This document shows, one piece after another, positions 53,775 to 63,646 of a stretch of 64,000 nt of DNA (positions are counted from its first letter, which is position 1; each line of letters opens with the position of its first letter). Below the pieces are notes generated by a model that did no database searches, had not been told where the DNA came from, and saw only the letters and a program-made list of their open reading frames with translations. The stretch is from positions 1 to 64,000 of the forward strand of contig JAFGHR010000063.1 of NCBI GenBank assembly GCA_016930015.1. Reading direction: 5' to 3'. A program made the position numbers and the translations under genes. The DNA is from Anaerolineae bacterium (lineage in GTDB: Bacteria > Chloroflexota > Anaerolineae > Aggregatilineales > Aggregatilineaceae).

Positions 53775-54725
53775 ATGGCGAAGAAAAACCAGTCTTCTTG
53801 GATAAAACATACGATCAAGATGTTGATAAAAGCGCCTTTCCTTACACCGGACACACCCCAATCCGCGCAGCCTTCACCGAGTGAGGAGCGTTTGGCGCGT
53901 CTTCAGCGCTTTATGGATAACGGGCATATCCCCTGGAGCGATGGTTATGTTTTTTACAAGCGCGACTTCATCCAGCGAACACTCGACTCACCTGACGTAC
54001 TGGCAGCTTTCGCGGAAGGTAATAAACTGCCATCCGGGTTTGGTTGGCGCATTGACGAACGTGCAGTTGAATATCCCTGGGTATTCTCCCGGCTCAGTTC
54101 CCGCGGCACACGACTGTTGGATGCCGGATCAACGCTTAACCAGGAATCGTTTATCAACCGCCTGAAATCGCAACAAAAAGACATTACCATATTGACCCTT
54201 GCACCCGAAGGGAAAGCCTTCTGGAAACAGGCGGTATCGTATCACTACGGTGACCTGCGTGAACTTCCGTTTCGGGATAGCTGGTTTGATGAGATTGTAT
54301 GCATCTCTACGCTTGAACATGTCGGGATGGATAATGTCAACTATGGGGCAGAGTCATCCGGCGAATTGGGTAAAACCGATTATCTGATTGCTGCCAGAGA
54401 ATTGTGGCGTGTGCTCACGCCGGGCGGTCAACTGCTGATCTCCGTTCCTTATGGAAAATACACACACGTATACTGGAACGGGGCAGTGTTTATGCAGCAG
54501 TTTGATGGACAACATCTTAATACGCTGCTGAGCTGCTTTGCGAATGCGGCTGTCGAAGTCACGTTTTTCCGTTATGAACCTGAGGGATGGTGTGTCAGCA
54601 CACAAGAGGTTTGCGCTGATGCAGCGTATTTTAACACTCACGAACGCGACACCTTCGATAATGATTATGCTGCGGCTGCTCGTGCGGTAGCGTGCATGCG
54701 CATTTCCAAACCAAACGCACCCTGA
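53775..54725 (+). CDS. Class I SAM-dependent methyltransferase
   Basis: ATG 53775 is taken as start, with a TTG four codons upstream as the alternative. After a basic, helical N-terminus, motif I reads GTRLLDAGSTLNQ (about residue 110). The chain continues with YGDLRELPFRDSWFDEIVCISTLEHVGM, the acidic and aromatic core of type 11 methyltransferases, and ARELWRVLTPGGQLLISVPYG. It likely methylates a sugar or the chain end. Position between a sulfotransferase and a glycosyltransferase supports this. Confidence 0.85.
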   Translation: MAKKNQSSWIKHTIKMLIKAPFLTPDTPQSAQPSPSEERLARLQRFMDNGHIPWSDGYVFYKRDFIQRTLDSPDVLAAFAEGNKLPSGFGWRIDERAVEYPWVFSRLSSRGTRLLDAGSTLNQESFINRLKSQQKDITILTLAPEGKAFWKQAVSYHYGDLRELPFRDSWFDEIVCISTLEHVGMDNVNYGAESSGELGKTDYLIAARELWRVLTPGGQLLISVPYGKYTHVYWNGAVFMQQFDGQHLNTLLSCFANAAVEVTFFRYEPEGWCVSTQEVCADAAYFNTHERDTFDNDYAAAARAVACMRISKPNAP

Positions 54726-54798
54726 GCATCTGCTTCATAGTTGTTCCGACTGGTAAGCGGCACACACCAATCATCCAGGCGGTAAATAGCTGCTGAAA

Positions 54799-55935
54799 AT
54801 GAACATCACAGTTGATCCTATCATCTACCAAAAGCGAGCCAGCGGCGGTGTTGCGCGTCTGTTCAGCGAGACATTTCCGCGCATGTGCGATCAGGATCGG
54901 TCGGTCCGAATCGTGTTTGAGCTGGATGAACGCCGTGGTTCGCTCCAACAGCCGCTGCCACAGCATACACAGATCCGTGTTTGGCATGTTTCCCCGCCAG
55001 CGCCTGCGTTAGCCAGCAGGTGGCGCCCGTATCGCTTCTGGAAACGGGTTGATACTCTGAAAGATGCCGCTGTGAGACGGCGCGACGAGTACCGCAGCCG
55101 GGGGAAAATTTGGCACTCCACCTATTTCACCCTCCGGGAAAACTGGGGAGGCAAACAAGTAGTGACAGTATATGATATGGTCTATCACGTGTTCCCAGAA
55201 TTATTTTCCGAACCGAAACACGAAAAAACCCGAATCACGCACTGTCACTGCATCGAAAGCGCCGATGCTGTTATCTGTATATCCGACTCAACTCGCCAGG
55301 ACGTGGCACGTTTTTGTGATGTAAAAACGGGAAATCTACACGTGATACCCCTTGGCTTAAGCCATCATTTCAGACAGCTTAATGACATCACACGATGTTC
55401 TAAAACGGGTGAACGGCCATTTTTGCTGTATGTCGGTGGGCGCGGTCCGCACAAAAACGTCGAAGGACTGTTTCGAGCATACAGCCGCTGGCACCGTCAC
55501 CAGGAAATTAGCCTGGTTGTCGTAGGGCGCCCGTGGCAGCCGCGAGAAGAACAGCTTATTGCGGACTTGCAGCTCACCGGGCATGTTAAACTGTTATCCA
55601 GTGTAGATGATGAGCGGTTATGCCGCCTGTATAACCAAGCGGCGGCGTTTGTCTACCCGTCTCTCTACGAAGGGTTCGGCATACCGCTGCTGGAAGCGAT
55701 GGCGTGCGGCTGCCCGGTTGTTGCCTCTCGCATTCCGACTTCAGTGGAAATAACGAGCGATATCCCGTTCTACTTTGAGTTGGACGACAGCGAGAGCATG
55801 ATCGCGGCTTTTGATCTGGCGTTATCCGAGGGCCGCAAGCCGGAACGGGTCAAGGCCGGGTTTGCTCTCACACAACACTATTCGTGGGATAAAACCGCCG
55901 AACAGACCCTGGAAGTTTACCGCTCTCTGGTGTGA
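54799..55935 (+). CDS. GT4-family glycosyltransferase
   Basis: The 378-residue GT-B enzyme starts MNITVDPIIYQKRASGGVAR, as in mannosyltransferase-like GT4 proteins, with WHSTYFTLREN and VTVYDMVYHVFPELF in the acceptor domain. The donor domain shows LYVGGRGPHKNVEGLF and FVYPSLYEGFGIPLLEAMAC, the ExFG-type nucleotide-sugar site. The C-terminus is complete. Sugar inferred to be mannose-like, with low certainty. Confidence 0.92.
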   Translation: MNITVDPIIYQKRASGGVARLFSETFPRMCDQDRSVRIVFELDERRGSLQQPLPQHTQIRVWHVSPPAPALASRWRPYRFWKRVDTLKDAAVRRRDEYRSRGKIWHSTYFTLRENWGGKQVVTVYDMVYHVFPELFSEPKHEKTRITHCHCIESADAVICISDSTRQDVARFCDVKTGNLHVIPLGLSHHFRQLNDITRCSKTGERPFLLYVGGRGPHKNVEGLFRAYSRWHRHQEISLVVVGRPWQPREEQLIADLQLTGHVKLLSSVDDERLCRLYNQAAAFVYPSLYEGFGIPLLEAMACGCPVVASRIPTSVEITSDIPFYFELDDSESMIAAFDLALSEGRKPERVKAGFALTQHYSWDKTAEQTLEVYRSLV

Positions 55936-55975
55936 GCAGCGCTTTAACAGTCAACTTTGAGGAAACTGTGTCAGC

Positions 55976-56878
55976 ATGGAAAAAACACCCCGTGTGAGCG
56001 TCATCATGATCGACGGCTCGTTCCGTGAGAGCTTTCACGCGATTGATTTTTTCTGTAATCAGACTCTCCGGCCAGACGAGTATGAATTGATCTGGGTGGA
56101 ATATACCGATGCGGTTTCGCCTGAATTACAGGCACAGATCGATAAGTACACTCATGCGCGTATCATCATGCTGGGGCGTTCGGGACTTTACCACTCATCG
56201 TATTGTTTCAACGCGGGGATAATGGCAGCACGCGCCGATCTGGTGGTGATTCCGGATGCGGACGTGGTTGTTGAACCTGATTTCCTCGAGTCGGTCTGGC
56301 ACGAGCATCAAGCGCTCGATAAACTCGCCATGTACATTCACCGCTTAGATGAACCCGAAGCCGCACATAAAACACCCGCCAACCTGGGACATCTCAAAAA
56401 TGTTTGCGAAATCCGGTCGCCGGGCAACTTTGGCGGGTGCCTGACCGTCAGGAAAAAATGGCTGCTGGTTATTAATGGTTATGAGCAGCACCCGGTTTTT
56501 GCCAGTGGTTTTCACGGCAACGGATTCGATATCAACATGCGATTCAGAAGCTTGGGCCTGTACATCCTGTGGCACCCCACGCTGAGATTGTACCATCCCT
56601 GGCACCCGTTCACGGCTTCAACCAGCGCAAAAACGCTGGCAAAGAAGCAGAATGCCGTATCGCGTTACCGCACGCACCACTTGTTGACCGATGCCTTCGA
56701 GGGCATCGATCCGGCACGTAATACCCCGCTGCCAGAGGATTTGGCGGAACGGCTGGAACGGATCGACGAACAGCAAACTGGCGAACAAGTTCACACCAAG
56801 CCTGTTCGGGCAGAATCGCGGGTCAGACGCCTGAGCAGGAAGATCAAGGGAACGCGTAGAAATGATATTCGAGGGTAA
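55976..56878 (+). CDS. Glycosyltransferase family 2-like protein
   Basis: The 300-residue GT-A protein has RVSVIMIDGSFRESFHAIDF at the start, the acidic VVIPDADVVVEPDFL (DxD), and a second part with GGCLTVRKKWLLVINGYEQ and FHGNGFDINMRFRSLG typical of GT2/GT27 glyco domains (galactosyltransferase-like). A charged tail follows (LSRKIKGTRRNDIRG). A 143-bp gap with no visible signal separates it from the next gene. Confidence 0.85.
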   Translation: MEKTPRVSVIMIDGSFRESFHAIDFFCNQTLRPDEYELIWVEYTDAVSPELQAQIDKYTHARIIMLGRSGLYHSSYCFNAGIMAARADLVVIPDADVVVEPDFLESVWHEHQALDKLAMYIHRLDEPEAAHKTPANLGHLKNVCEIRSPGNFGGCLTVRKKWLLVINGYEQHPVFASGFHGNGFDINMRFRSLGLYILWHPTLRLYHPWHPFTASTSAKTLAKKQNAVSRYRTHHLLTDAFEGIDPARNTPLPEDLAERLERIDEQQTGEQVHTKPVRAESRVRRLSRKIKGTRRNDIRG

Positions 56879-57021
56879 AAACGGCGTTCGGCATTTGGCG
56901 AATTAACCGGTATTGACAGCTTTGCGCATATAAGTTTGTATTGTGTCACGCGTATTATTGGTTTTAACGTTGATGACGCCGATCGTTAACAGCACAACCG
57001 CCAGCTAGGAGTCGCTCTGCG

Positions 57022-58704
57022 ATGGATGTATACCTGATCAACTTTGCTACTGACGAGCGCGACCAGGGTTTCAAGAATCTGAAGCCGCACCAGGACAAGC
57101 AAAATGCCACAGCGCAACAAGTGGGCATTCAGAATATCGTATCCTGGAGCCGCCAGCAGCTTAAGCAAACCGATTTTTACCAGGAGCATCGTTATCTTCT
57201 GGATCAGCGCCGCGCAGGGGGACACGGCGTGTGGAAACCGTACATCATGCTGGAGCTGTTCCAGCAAATCAACGACGGCGATATTGTTTTTTACCTGGAC
57301 ACCGATATCAAATTTGTGGCTGAGCCACAGCCGTTATTTGACCTGTGTGTGCAAAACCAGGGATTTTTCTTCGTGGAACTGCGCGACGACAATCGTCGAA
57401 ACCGGTTATGGGTCAAGCGTGACAGCTTCCATTTCATGGGACTGGATGAACCCCTGTACCATGATGGTCCACATACTGCCAGCGGACTGCAAATTTACCA
57501 GAAAAACCTGGAAACTGTCGCGTTTGTCGAAGAACTGCTCCATTATTCCGTACAACGGCGTGTGATCGGGTTGGACCCCAGTGGGTGCGGCAAGCCCGAA
57601 CTTGATGGATACATCGATCACCGCACTGATCAGGCTGTTCTATCATTGTTACGCCTGAAACACGGTATTGAGGGTTTCCGGTGGCCGACCGAATGGGGTA
57701 ATCATTATAAACTGCCCGAATACCGGGTCGAAGGTGAGTTCCTGGCTACCGAAAACTATGCCGACCAGCCCTATGAAAACTCACCCTACGGCACACTGTT
57801 GTCGAGTACGTGGCATTTTGACGATGACACAACCTTGCAGGCGGCCAACCAGAGTATTGACATACTGGCGCCCATTCAAAAACAGCCGGATCGCCGTCCT
57901 ATTCTGCCACACTTGAATAGGCTAAAACATCGTGTCAAGGTGCTGCTGGGGCTGCCGCTGGACAAAAGTATCACACACCCGGAGCGTAACGTGCCGCAAC
58001 AACCAGACGCACTACCAGCGATGACAGCCTCAGTTGGCGTTGGTGATCAGGATGTGATCCGCGCCTTCGATGCCGATCCCGATAACCCCTACCTGGTTAG
58101 TTTTCCGCGCACCGGCAGCCATTGGCTGCGCATGTTAATCGAACTGTATTTCGAGCGTCCGACCCTGAAACGCGCGTTTTATTATCCTGACAGGCATGAT
58201 TATTTACTGCTGCACACGCATGATCTCGAACTGGACGTCCAGCGCCGCAACGTGATCTACCTGTACCGTGACCCGGTCGAAACGGTTTATTCGCAGCTTC
58301 AATATCATCACGAAAACCCCAACGATACCGGACGGATCACACATTGGGCCGATCTCTACGGGCGTCACCTGGATAAGTGGCTGCGCACCGAAACATGCAC
58401 CACGCACAAAACAATCGTGACCTACGAAGGGCTGCGCCGCGACTTGCCATTTGAGTATGCGAAGATCACGGCTCACTTCGATACGGCTTTCGATTACGAA
58501 CGTTTCGACAACGTTGCGCAGCGGGTGACCAAAGAAGAGGTCAAGCGCAAAACACCCCACGACGAACAGGTGATGCAGCTTGGCACCGCGTACCAGACCA
58601 CGCGGGACGAGTTCACAGCCGCACATGCCGACCTGGTTTGGGATGTGGTACTGAACAATCGCCCGCATTTGCGCGACATCTTTGACGACATATCCGGCGC
58701 ATAG
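57022..58704 (+). CDS. Fusion of a glycosyltransferase-like domain and a sulfotransferase
   Basis: Residues 1-280 look like a GT-A enzyme of the nucleotide-diphospho-sugar transferase type: MDVYLINFATDERDQGFKNL, GGHGVWKPYIMLELFQQI, then the metal-binding IVFYLDTDIKFVAEPQ. A linker of about 75 residues follows. Residues 355-560 are a sulfotransferase: YLVSFPRTGSHWLRMLI (5'-phosphosulfate loop), VIYLYRDPVETVYSQL (3'-phosphate site), and a C-terminal helix region ending FDDISGA. One protein could add a sugar and sulfate it. The frame is continuous, so this is a true fusion. Confidence 0.85.
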   Translation: MDVYLINFATDERDQGFKNLKPHQDKQNATAQQVGIQNIVSWSRQQLKQTDFYQEHRYLLDQRRAGGHGVWKPYIMLELFQQINDGDIVFYLDTDIKFVAEPQPLFDLCVQNQGFFFVELRDDNRRNRLWVKRDSFHFMGLDEPLYHDGPHTASGLQIYQKNLETVAFVEELLHYSVQRRVIGLDPSGCGKPELDGYIDHRTDQAVLSLLRLKHGIEGFRWPTEWGNHYKLPEYRVEGEFLATENYADQPYENSPYGTLLSSTWHFDDDTTLQAANQSIDILAPIQKQPDRRPILPHLNRLKHRVKVLLGLPLDKSITHPERNVPQQPDALPAMTASVGVGDQDVIRAFDADPDNPYLVSFPRTGSHWLRMLIELYFERPTLKRAFYYPDRHDYLLLHTHDLELDVQRRNVIYLYRDPVETVYSQLQYHHENPNDTGRITHWADLYGRHLDKWLRTETCTTHKTIVTYEGLRRDLPFEYAKITAHFDTAFDYERFDNVAQRVTKEEVKRKTPHDEQVMQLGTAYQTTRDEFTAAHADLVWDVVLNNRPHLRDIFDDISGA

Positions 58705-58721
58705 AAGGGCAGTTTTTTACA

Positions 58722-59708
58722 ATGGTGGTGCGCATCATCAAAGATTGGGATGTCCCCGACCTGCTGCGACAGACTCCCGGACAAACAGGCTGGTGGGACG
58801 ATATCACGTTCACCATTGACCCGGTTGACCAGTGCGACTATGTGGTGGTGCTGAACCGGTCGCCGCAGCCTGTGCGCGTCACCTGCCCGCCGCAGCACAT
58901 CTGGCAGATCACACAAGAACCACCGTTTGCAGAAAACGCGTGGCGTTATGCCGAACAAGACGTTTACTACCGGATGGTCGTGGTCAACCCGAACTTACAG
59001 GGTGAGAAATATGTTCACGATCAACCGGCGCTGCCCTGGCACGTAAACCGCACCTACGATGAGCTAAAAACGGCACCGGTTCCCGAAAAAACGCGCACGC
59101 TGTCATGGGTGACCAGTAATAAAACGTGGGTGCCCGGTCAACGGGATCGGATGGCGTTTCTTGACGCGATCCGTGGTACGGTTGAGTTTGACCTGTGGGG
59201 CAAAGGGTTTACGCTTATTCCTGACAAGTGGGATGGACTGGCACCTTACCGGTACTCACTGGCCATCGAAAACTACAGCGGCCCGTATTACTGGAGCGAA
59301 AAACTGGCCGACTGTTTTCTGAGTTGGACCATGCCCATTTATTACGGTTGCACACACATCGAGGATTATTTTCCGCCAGAGTCGATGGTCCGGATAAACA
59401 TCAACAACCCGGACGAAGCGATCGCCACTATACAGGACGTGGTACACGGCGACCGGTACGAACGCCACCGTGACGCCATCGCAGAAGCCCGCCGGTTAGT
59501 GTTGGAGCGTTACCAGTTGTTTCCATTTCTGGCCGGGCAAATCCGCGCTTTTGAGCAGAACGCTGTACATACTCACACCACAGCCGAGTTGAATCATATC
59601 CCGGCTGTGCTTCCACCCAGCCCGGCCTCGCCGCCCACACCTCACCCGGTGCGCCGCCTGTTGTCACGAGTGAAAGGCAAGCTAAAATCGCTGGTCAGCC
59701 CTCACTAA
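58722..59708 (+). CDS. Glycosyltransferase family 10 (fucosyltransferase-like)
   Basis: The 328-residue product carries the alpha-1,3/4-fucosyltransferase signature in its second half: YSLAIENYSGPYYWSEKLAD, then FLSWTMPIYYGC, and PPESMVRININNPDEA, where GDP-fucose binds. The first half (about 1-130) is the acceptor part with WQITQEPPF. A Pro-rich and basic tail of about 50 residues follows. It probably adds fucose or a related deoxysugar to the glycan. 17 bases separate it from the fusion gene. Confidence 0.88.
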   Translation: MVVRIIKDWDVPDLLRQTPGQTGWWDDITFTIDPVDQCDYVVVLNRSPQPVRVTCPPQHIWQITQEPPFAENAWRYAEQDVYYRMVVVNPNLQGEKYVHDQPALPWHVNRTYDELKTAPVPEKTRTLSWVTSNKTWVPGQRDRMAFLDAIRGTVEFDLWGKGFTLIPDKWDGLAPYRYSLAIENYSGPYYWSEKLADCFLSWTMPIYYGCTHIEDYFPPESMVRININNPDEAIATIQDVVHGDRYERHRDAIAEARRLVLERYQLFPFLAGQIRAFEQNAVHTHTTAELNHIPAVLPPSPASPPTPHPVRRLLSRVKGKLKSLVSPH

Positions 59709-60868
59709 CGGTTGTATTTGGTTTTCGTGATCGTGCGCTTGAACGAGCCAGGCGCTGCCTGGATTCACTGGCTACGCAGTCGTTCGATGACTTCGAGGCG
59801 GTGTTTGTCGATTACGGCAGCCGGGCACCGGTCGCGGCGGCGGCGCGTGCTCTCGTTGAGCAGTATGCATTCTGCCACTACGTGTATGCCGAAACACGCG
59901 GCTTTGTCTGGAACCGGGCCCACGCGCTAAACATTGGCGTGCGCCGGGCCGCATCGGATTTTGTAGCCACGACTGATATTGATCTCGTTTTTGCGCCCGA
60001 CTGCCTGGACGTTTTGATGAACGCCACGCGTGATGATCGGGTTGTGTATTCCCGCGTGCAGTATCTGCCGCAGGCGTTTGCCGACTGGGACGATCTCACA
60101 ACCTGCGGCCAACGTTTCCCGCTTTCCAGCCCAACCGGGTATGGGGGTCTGCAATGTGTGGCAACCGATGTTTTTCATGAGTTGCGCGGGTTTGACGAGT
60201 ACTATCGGTACTGGGGGATCGAAGACAGCGATTACCATTTGCGCCTGACCACACTGCGCGGCCTGCAAGAAACCTGGATCTCAGACCGGGCTAACATCTA
60301 CCACCAGTGGCACCCGAAAGACAAAGATATCCACGCTGTTTATCCACCGCGTGCTAACCGTGTTCCGGATGATGTCTGGTACCGTATGCTGCTGCATTTT
60401 GAACGCCATCGGGGCACGGCCCGGCGCAATTCGGAGCAGTGGGGGCATGTCCATACGCTTGATGATCGCCCGGTGCTTAACTTCCTGGACCTGGAACACG
60501 GACAACTGATCAAAAACGATCGGCTTGTCCCGCTGAACTATGATGCGGCCAGTAACAGCTACGCCGCCCGTGCGCTCAGCGCCAACTTTGGCAAACTCCC
60601 CGCCGGTCATGCGTTTGTTGTGCCGCGTGCACGTTTTCCCAGGCAAACCCCGCTGGTGGATCGCCTGTTACTCATGGCCAACAAGCGCCTCAGCCGCCAC
60701 GGTATCGAAATCGACTACAGCCCCAACCGGATGCATTCATTCCTGGCCGGGTTCATTCTCGAAGAATATGGCCGGTCTATCGCAGACTATTTTGTCGATT
60801 TTCCGGCTGAGGGTGGGGTTTCACTGATCGTAAAGGCCGGGGATGATCCGCTTACCCCGGTTGGGTAA
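59687..60868 (+). CDS. Glycosyltransferase family 2, lacking a normal start codon
   Basis: Family-like sequence begins LTVVFGFRDRALERARRCLD at 59705, continues through FEAVFVDYGSRAP and AHALNIGVRRAA, with the DxD-type TTDIDLVFAPDCL and YRYWGIEDSDYHLRL (acceptor region). No ATG, GTG or TTG is in frame between the previous in-frame stop and GTG 59801, which would cut away about 32 conserved residues. ATC at 59687, nine bases after AAAGG, is the best placed codon, so I use it with reserve. The start overlaps the GT10 gene. The alternatives are GTG 59801 with a truncated domain or a base error. It is the last gene of the cluster. Confidence 0.75.
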   Translation: MAGQPSLTVVFGFRDRALERARRCLDSLATQSFDDFEAVFVDYGSRAPVAAAARALVEQYAFCHYVYAETRGFVWNRAHALNIGVRRAASDFVATTDIDLVFAPDCLDVLMNATRDDRVVYSRVQYLPQAFADWDDLTTCGQRFPLSSPTGYGGLQCVATDVFHELRGFDEYYRYWGIEDSDYHLRLTTLRGLQETWISDRANIYHQWHPKDKDIHAVYPPRANRVPDDVWYRMLLHFERHRGTARRNSEQWGHVHTLDDRPVLNFLDLEHGQLIKNDRLVPLNYDAASNSYAARALSANFGKLPAGHAFVVPRARFPRQTPLVDRLLLMANKRLSRHGIEIDYSPNRMHSFLAGFILEEYGRSIADYFVDFPAEGGVSLIVKAGDDPLTPVG

Positions 60869-60916
60869 CACGGTCGATCATCACCCGGCCTATACGTTGC
60901 TGCCACTGACGGCTTG

Positions 60917-61839
60917 TCACTCAGAATCTGAGTCGTCGAAAATTCGGCGGATTTCCTCTTCCCACACATCGCCCAATGGATTAAAGGGCATTTCGGTGAA
61001 TTCCTCGGCCAACCGTGCGAAGTACTCCCGTATGTCGAGCTCAGGCGACACGCTGTCGAGTTCCTCGATTTTGTCGTCCATAAACTGTACGAGGCGTTTG
61101 CTTTTACGTTCCAGGTCGGATAGATCAAACTCGGTTTTGAGCATGTAGTTTAACCGCTGCATGACGGCCAACCACGCCATAAAATCATTCTCGATCTGAA
61201 TCGCGCTGCCGATTTGCGCCAGGCTCGAAAAATCGTAGGTTGGCACAAACGCGTAAAACCCGACGCACTCCAGTTCTGATCACTGGCCCGTTTGCATAGG
61301 TAGGACCCAATACTGGCGCCGCCGTGATAGTCGGACAGATCCACAGACAGGCGGTCGAGTTCATCTTTCATTGAGGGCAAACTGTAGATACAGGACACCA
61401 TACGCTGTTTGTTGTACGGTAGTTCGCCATACACCCCGCCAAGACTGATGATACGTTTCACCTTCAGGGTTTTGGCTGCCTGCAACAGCGCGGCTGTATA
61501 CGCTTCGATATTGAGGTGCGGCTCATCACCCAGGAAAAGCACGACACCGCGCTCGTTGTCTCCGGTGTAATAGAGTTCATTACGCTGTGTTTTGAGCGAT
61601 TCGGGATATCCATCTTCAAATTTCACAACCGGTCGCACCAGGTCATGCGTACCGGGAATCTGGAACAGGTAAAATCCATCAGGGCGAATCGTACCAATGC
61701 GCCGGGCATTCGTTTGTTGGATGAGATATTGGGGCATGCTGGATGAAATCGAGCCAGCATCTGCCCACTGGCGCCAACCAGCGATCATGTACATCTCGCG
61801 TGCTTCTGGTTGTTCAAGAAGCTCCAATACATCAGTCAT
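60917..61839 (-). pseudogene. PAC2-family protein gene with a single-base frameshift
   Basis: The gene would encode about 307 residues of the PAC2 (proteasome assembly chaperone-like) family. The N-terminal frame runs from ATG 61839 (GGAGG nine bases upstream): MYMIAGWRQWADAGSISSSM, then GVVLFLGDEPHLN, then DYHGGASIGSYLC, a family core. Just after SDQN (about 61272-61275) the reading continues only in another frame (ECVGFYAFVPTYDFS), which extends to 60917 and carries the acidic C-terminal part. One extra C restores the frame. Either a real mutation or a sequencing error. Confidence 0.8.
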
Positions 61840-61999
61840 TTAAACGGCCTCCACTTCATCTTGTCAGATTATATGAGGGGGCAAAAAACGGAGGTTTACA
61901 ACATATCGCAGAGTATACTATACAGGTGGGCACCATTCCACAATTGATATCACCCCGGTCTGGGTATACGGCCTGTTTACAAATGCCGAGTTTTCCGAA

Positions 62000-62536
62000 T
62001 CAGCTTTTGAGTCTATCGAGATGCTGCTTGCGAAACTTGGCTACTTTTGGTGCAACGACAACACGACAATACCCCTGGTTGGGATTATGCTGGAAGTATT
62101 CCTGGTGATAGTCTTCTGCCGGGTAAAACACATCGGCGGGCGTGACCTCGGTTACAATCGGTTTGTCCCACAGCCTGGCCTGGTTCAGTTCAGCGATGGT
62201 TTGTCCCGCTGCGTGTTTTTGCTCCGGTGTATGGTAAAAGATAGCTGAGCGGTACTGCGTGCCCATGTCAGCGCCCTGTTGATTCAGCGTGGTCGGATCG
62301 TGGATCGTAAAGAACACGTCCAACAGCTCTTTGAACGTAATGCGTGCGGGATCAAACGTGATCTGTATGACTTCGACGTGCCCTGTAGTCCCCGTGCAAA
62401 CCTGTTCATAGGTAGGGTTGGGAACGCTCCCCCCAGCATACCCGGATACAACGTCTTGCACGCCCCGCAACTGGTCATATACGGCTTCTAAACACCAGAA
62501 ACACCCGCCGCCCAATGTCGCGATTTCTGTGCTCAT
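62000..62536 (-). CDS. msrA: Peptide-methionine (S)-S-oxide reductase
   Basis: MsrA repairs oxidised methionine in proteins. The 178-residue enzyme has the catalytic GCFWC at 11-15, then GYAGG, the substrate-binding YEQVCTGTTGHVEVIQI, DPTTLNQQGADMGTQYRSAIFYH, and AEDYHQEYFQ near the C-terminus. Length is typical and there is no fused MsrB domain. AAGGA precedes the ATG. The PAC2 gene follows downstream on the same strand after a 160-bp gap. Confidence 0.96.
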   Translation of the reverse strand: MSTEIATLGGGCFWCLEAVYDQLRGVQDVVSGYAGGSVPNPTYEQVCTGTTGHVEVIQITFDPARITFKELLDVFFTIHDPTTLNQQGADMGTQYRSAIFYHTPEQKHAAGQTIAELNQARLWDKPIVTEVTPADVFYPAEDYHQEYFQHNPNQGYCRVVVAPKVAKFRKQHLDRLKS

Positions 62537-62789
62537 TCCGTTTTCCTTGCGTCTTCAGTGTCTGTTTTTCTTGATACGTGGATTATAGCTGATTTGATGC
62601 TGGATTGTGGTTCCGCGAGGCGGCACAGCCGCGCGGGTACGTCTTCCGGCCCAAATGATCATCTCGATGAAAAACGTAACAGATATCGTCATCGACTGTT
62701 ACACATAGTGAAACGTTAGATGATAACGGCGGTAGATTTGTTACAATCAGGCACGGTTCATTTATTTGTCTAACGAGGCGGGCAGCAAT

Positions 62790-63632
62790 ATGGACAAGGT
62801 CACAATCCACGATTTACACCGTATGAAAACACGTGGCGAGCCGATCAGTATGCTGACGGCGTATGATTATCCGACGGCGCTGCTGCTTGACCAAAGCGGC
62901 ATTGACGTGATTCTGGTTGGCGATTCGGCGGGCATGGTCGTACATGGGTTTGAAACGACCCTGCCGGTTACTATGGACATGATGGTCATGCACTGCCAGG
63001 CTGTCCGGCGTGGAGCTAAGCGGGCCTTTCTGATCGGTGATATGCCATTCATGAGCTACCAAACCAGTCTGGAAGATGCCCGGCGTAATGCAGGCCGTCT
63101 GCTTGTGGAAGGCGGCATGGATGCCGTCAAGTTAGAGGGTGGCCAGCATATGGCCGGGACAATCCGCGAACTGGTCGCGATCGGGATTGCCGTGCAGGGG
63201 CATATCGGCCTGACGCCGCAAAGCGTCAGCCAGTTGGGCGGTTTTAAGGTGCAGGGCAAAACGGTCGAAGCGGCTCGCCAACTGCTGGATGATGCCAGAG
63301 CGCTTGAGGCTGCTGGCGCGTTCAGCATGGTGTTAGAGGCGATCCCGGCGCGGCTGGCGGAACTGATCACCCGGTCGGTTGGCGTTCCAACGATTAGCAT
63401 TGGCGCCGGAGCCGGGTGTGATGGGCAGGTGTTGGTCACACATGATGTGCTGGGATTGTTCGACCGTTTCACACCCAAATTTGTCAAGCAGTTTGCGAAT
63501 GTAGCGGATACGATGCGCGGCGCGTTCGAGATGTATCAGGCCGAAGTGCGCTCGCGCACGTTCCCCGGCGCTGAGCACCAGTTTACTATGCCCGATGATG
63601 TTTGGGACGTTATTCAGTCTGAACTGGAATAG
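62790..63632 (+). CDS. panB: 3-methyl-2-oxobutanoate hydroxymethyltransferase
   Basis: PanB makes ketopantoate from 2-oxoisovalerate and methylene-tetrahydrofolate, the first committed step of pantothenate and CoA synthesis. The 280-residue product shows MLTAYDYPTALLLDQSGID, ILVGDSAGMVVHG (magnesium-binding Asp), DMPFMSYQ, VKLEGG, GHIGLTPQSV and ISIGAGAGCDGQVLV. ATG 62790 follows a GAGGCGGG site. A TTG eight codons upstream is less likely. The next gene is panE, so this is the start of a pantothenate operon. Confidence 0.96.
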   Translation: MDKVTIHDLHRMKTRGEPISMLTAYDYPTALLLDQSGIDVILVGDSAGMVVHGFETTLPVTMDMMVMHCQAVRRGAKRAFLIGDMPFMSYQTSLEDARRNAGRLLVEGGMDAVKLEGGQHMAGTIRELVAIGIAVQGHIGLTPQSVSQLGGFKVQGKTVEAARQLLDDARALEAAGAFSMVLEAIPARLAELITRSVGVPTISIGAGAGCDGQVLVTHDVLGLFDRFTPKFVKQFANVADTMRGAFEMYQAEVRSRTFPGAEHQFTMPDDVWDVIQSELE

Positions 63633-63646
63633 GGCGGAGGTTCACT

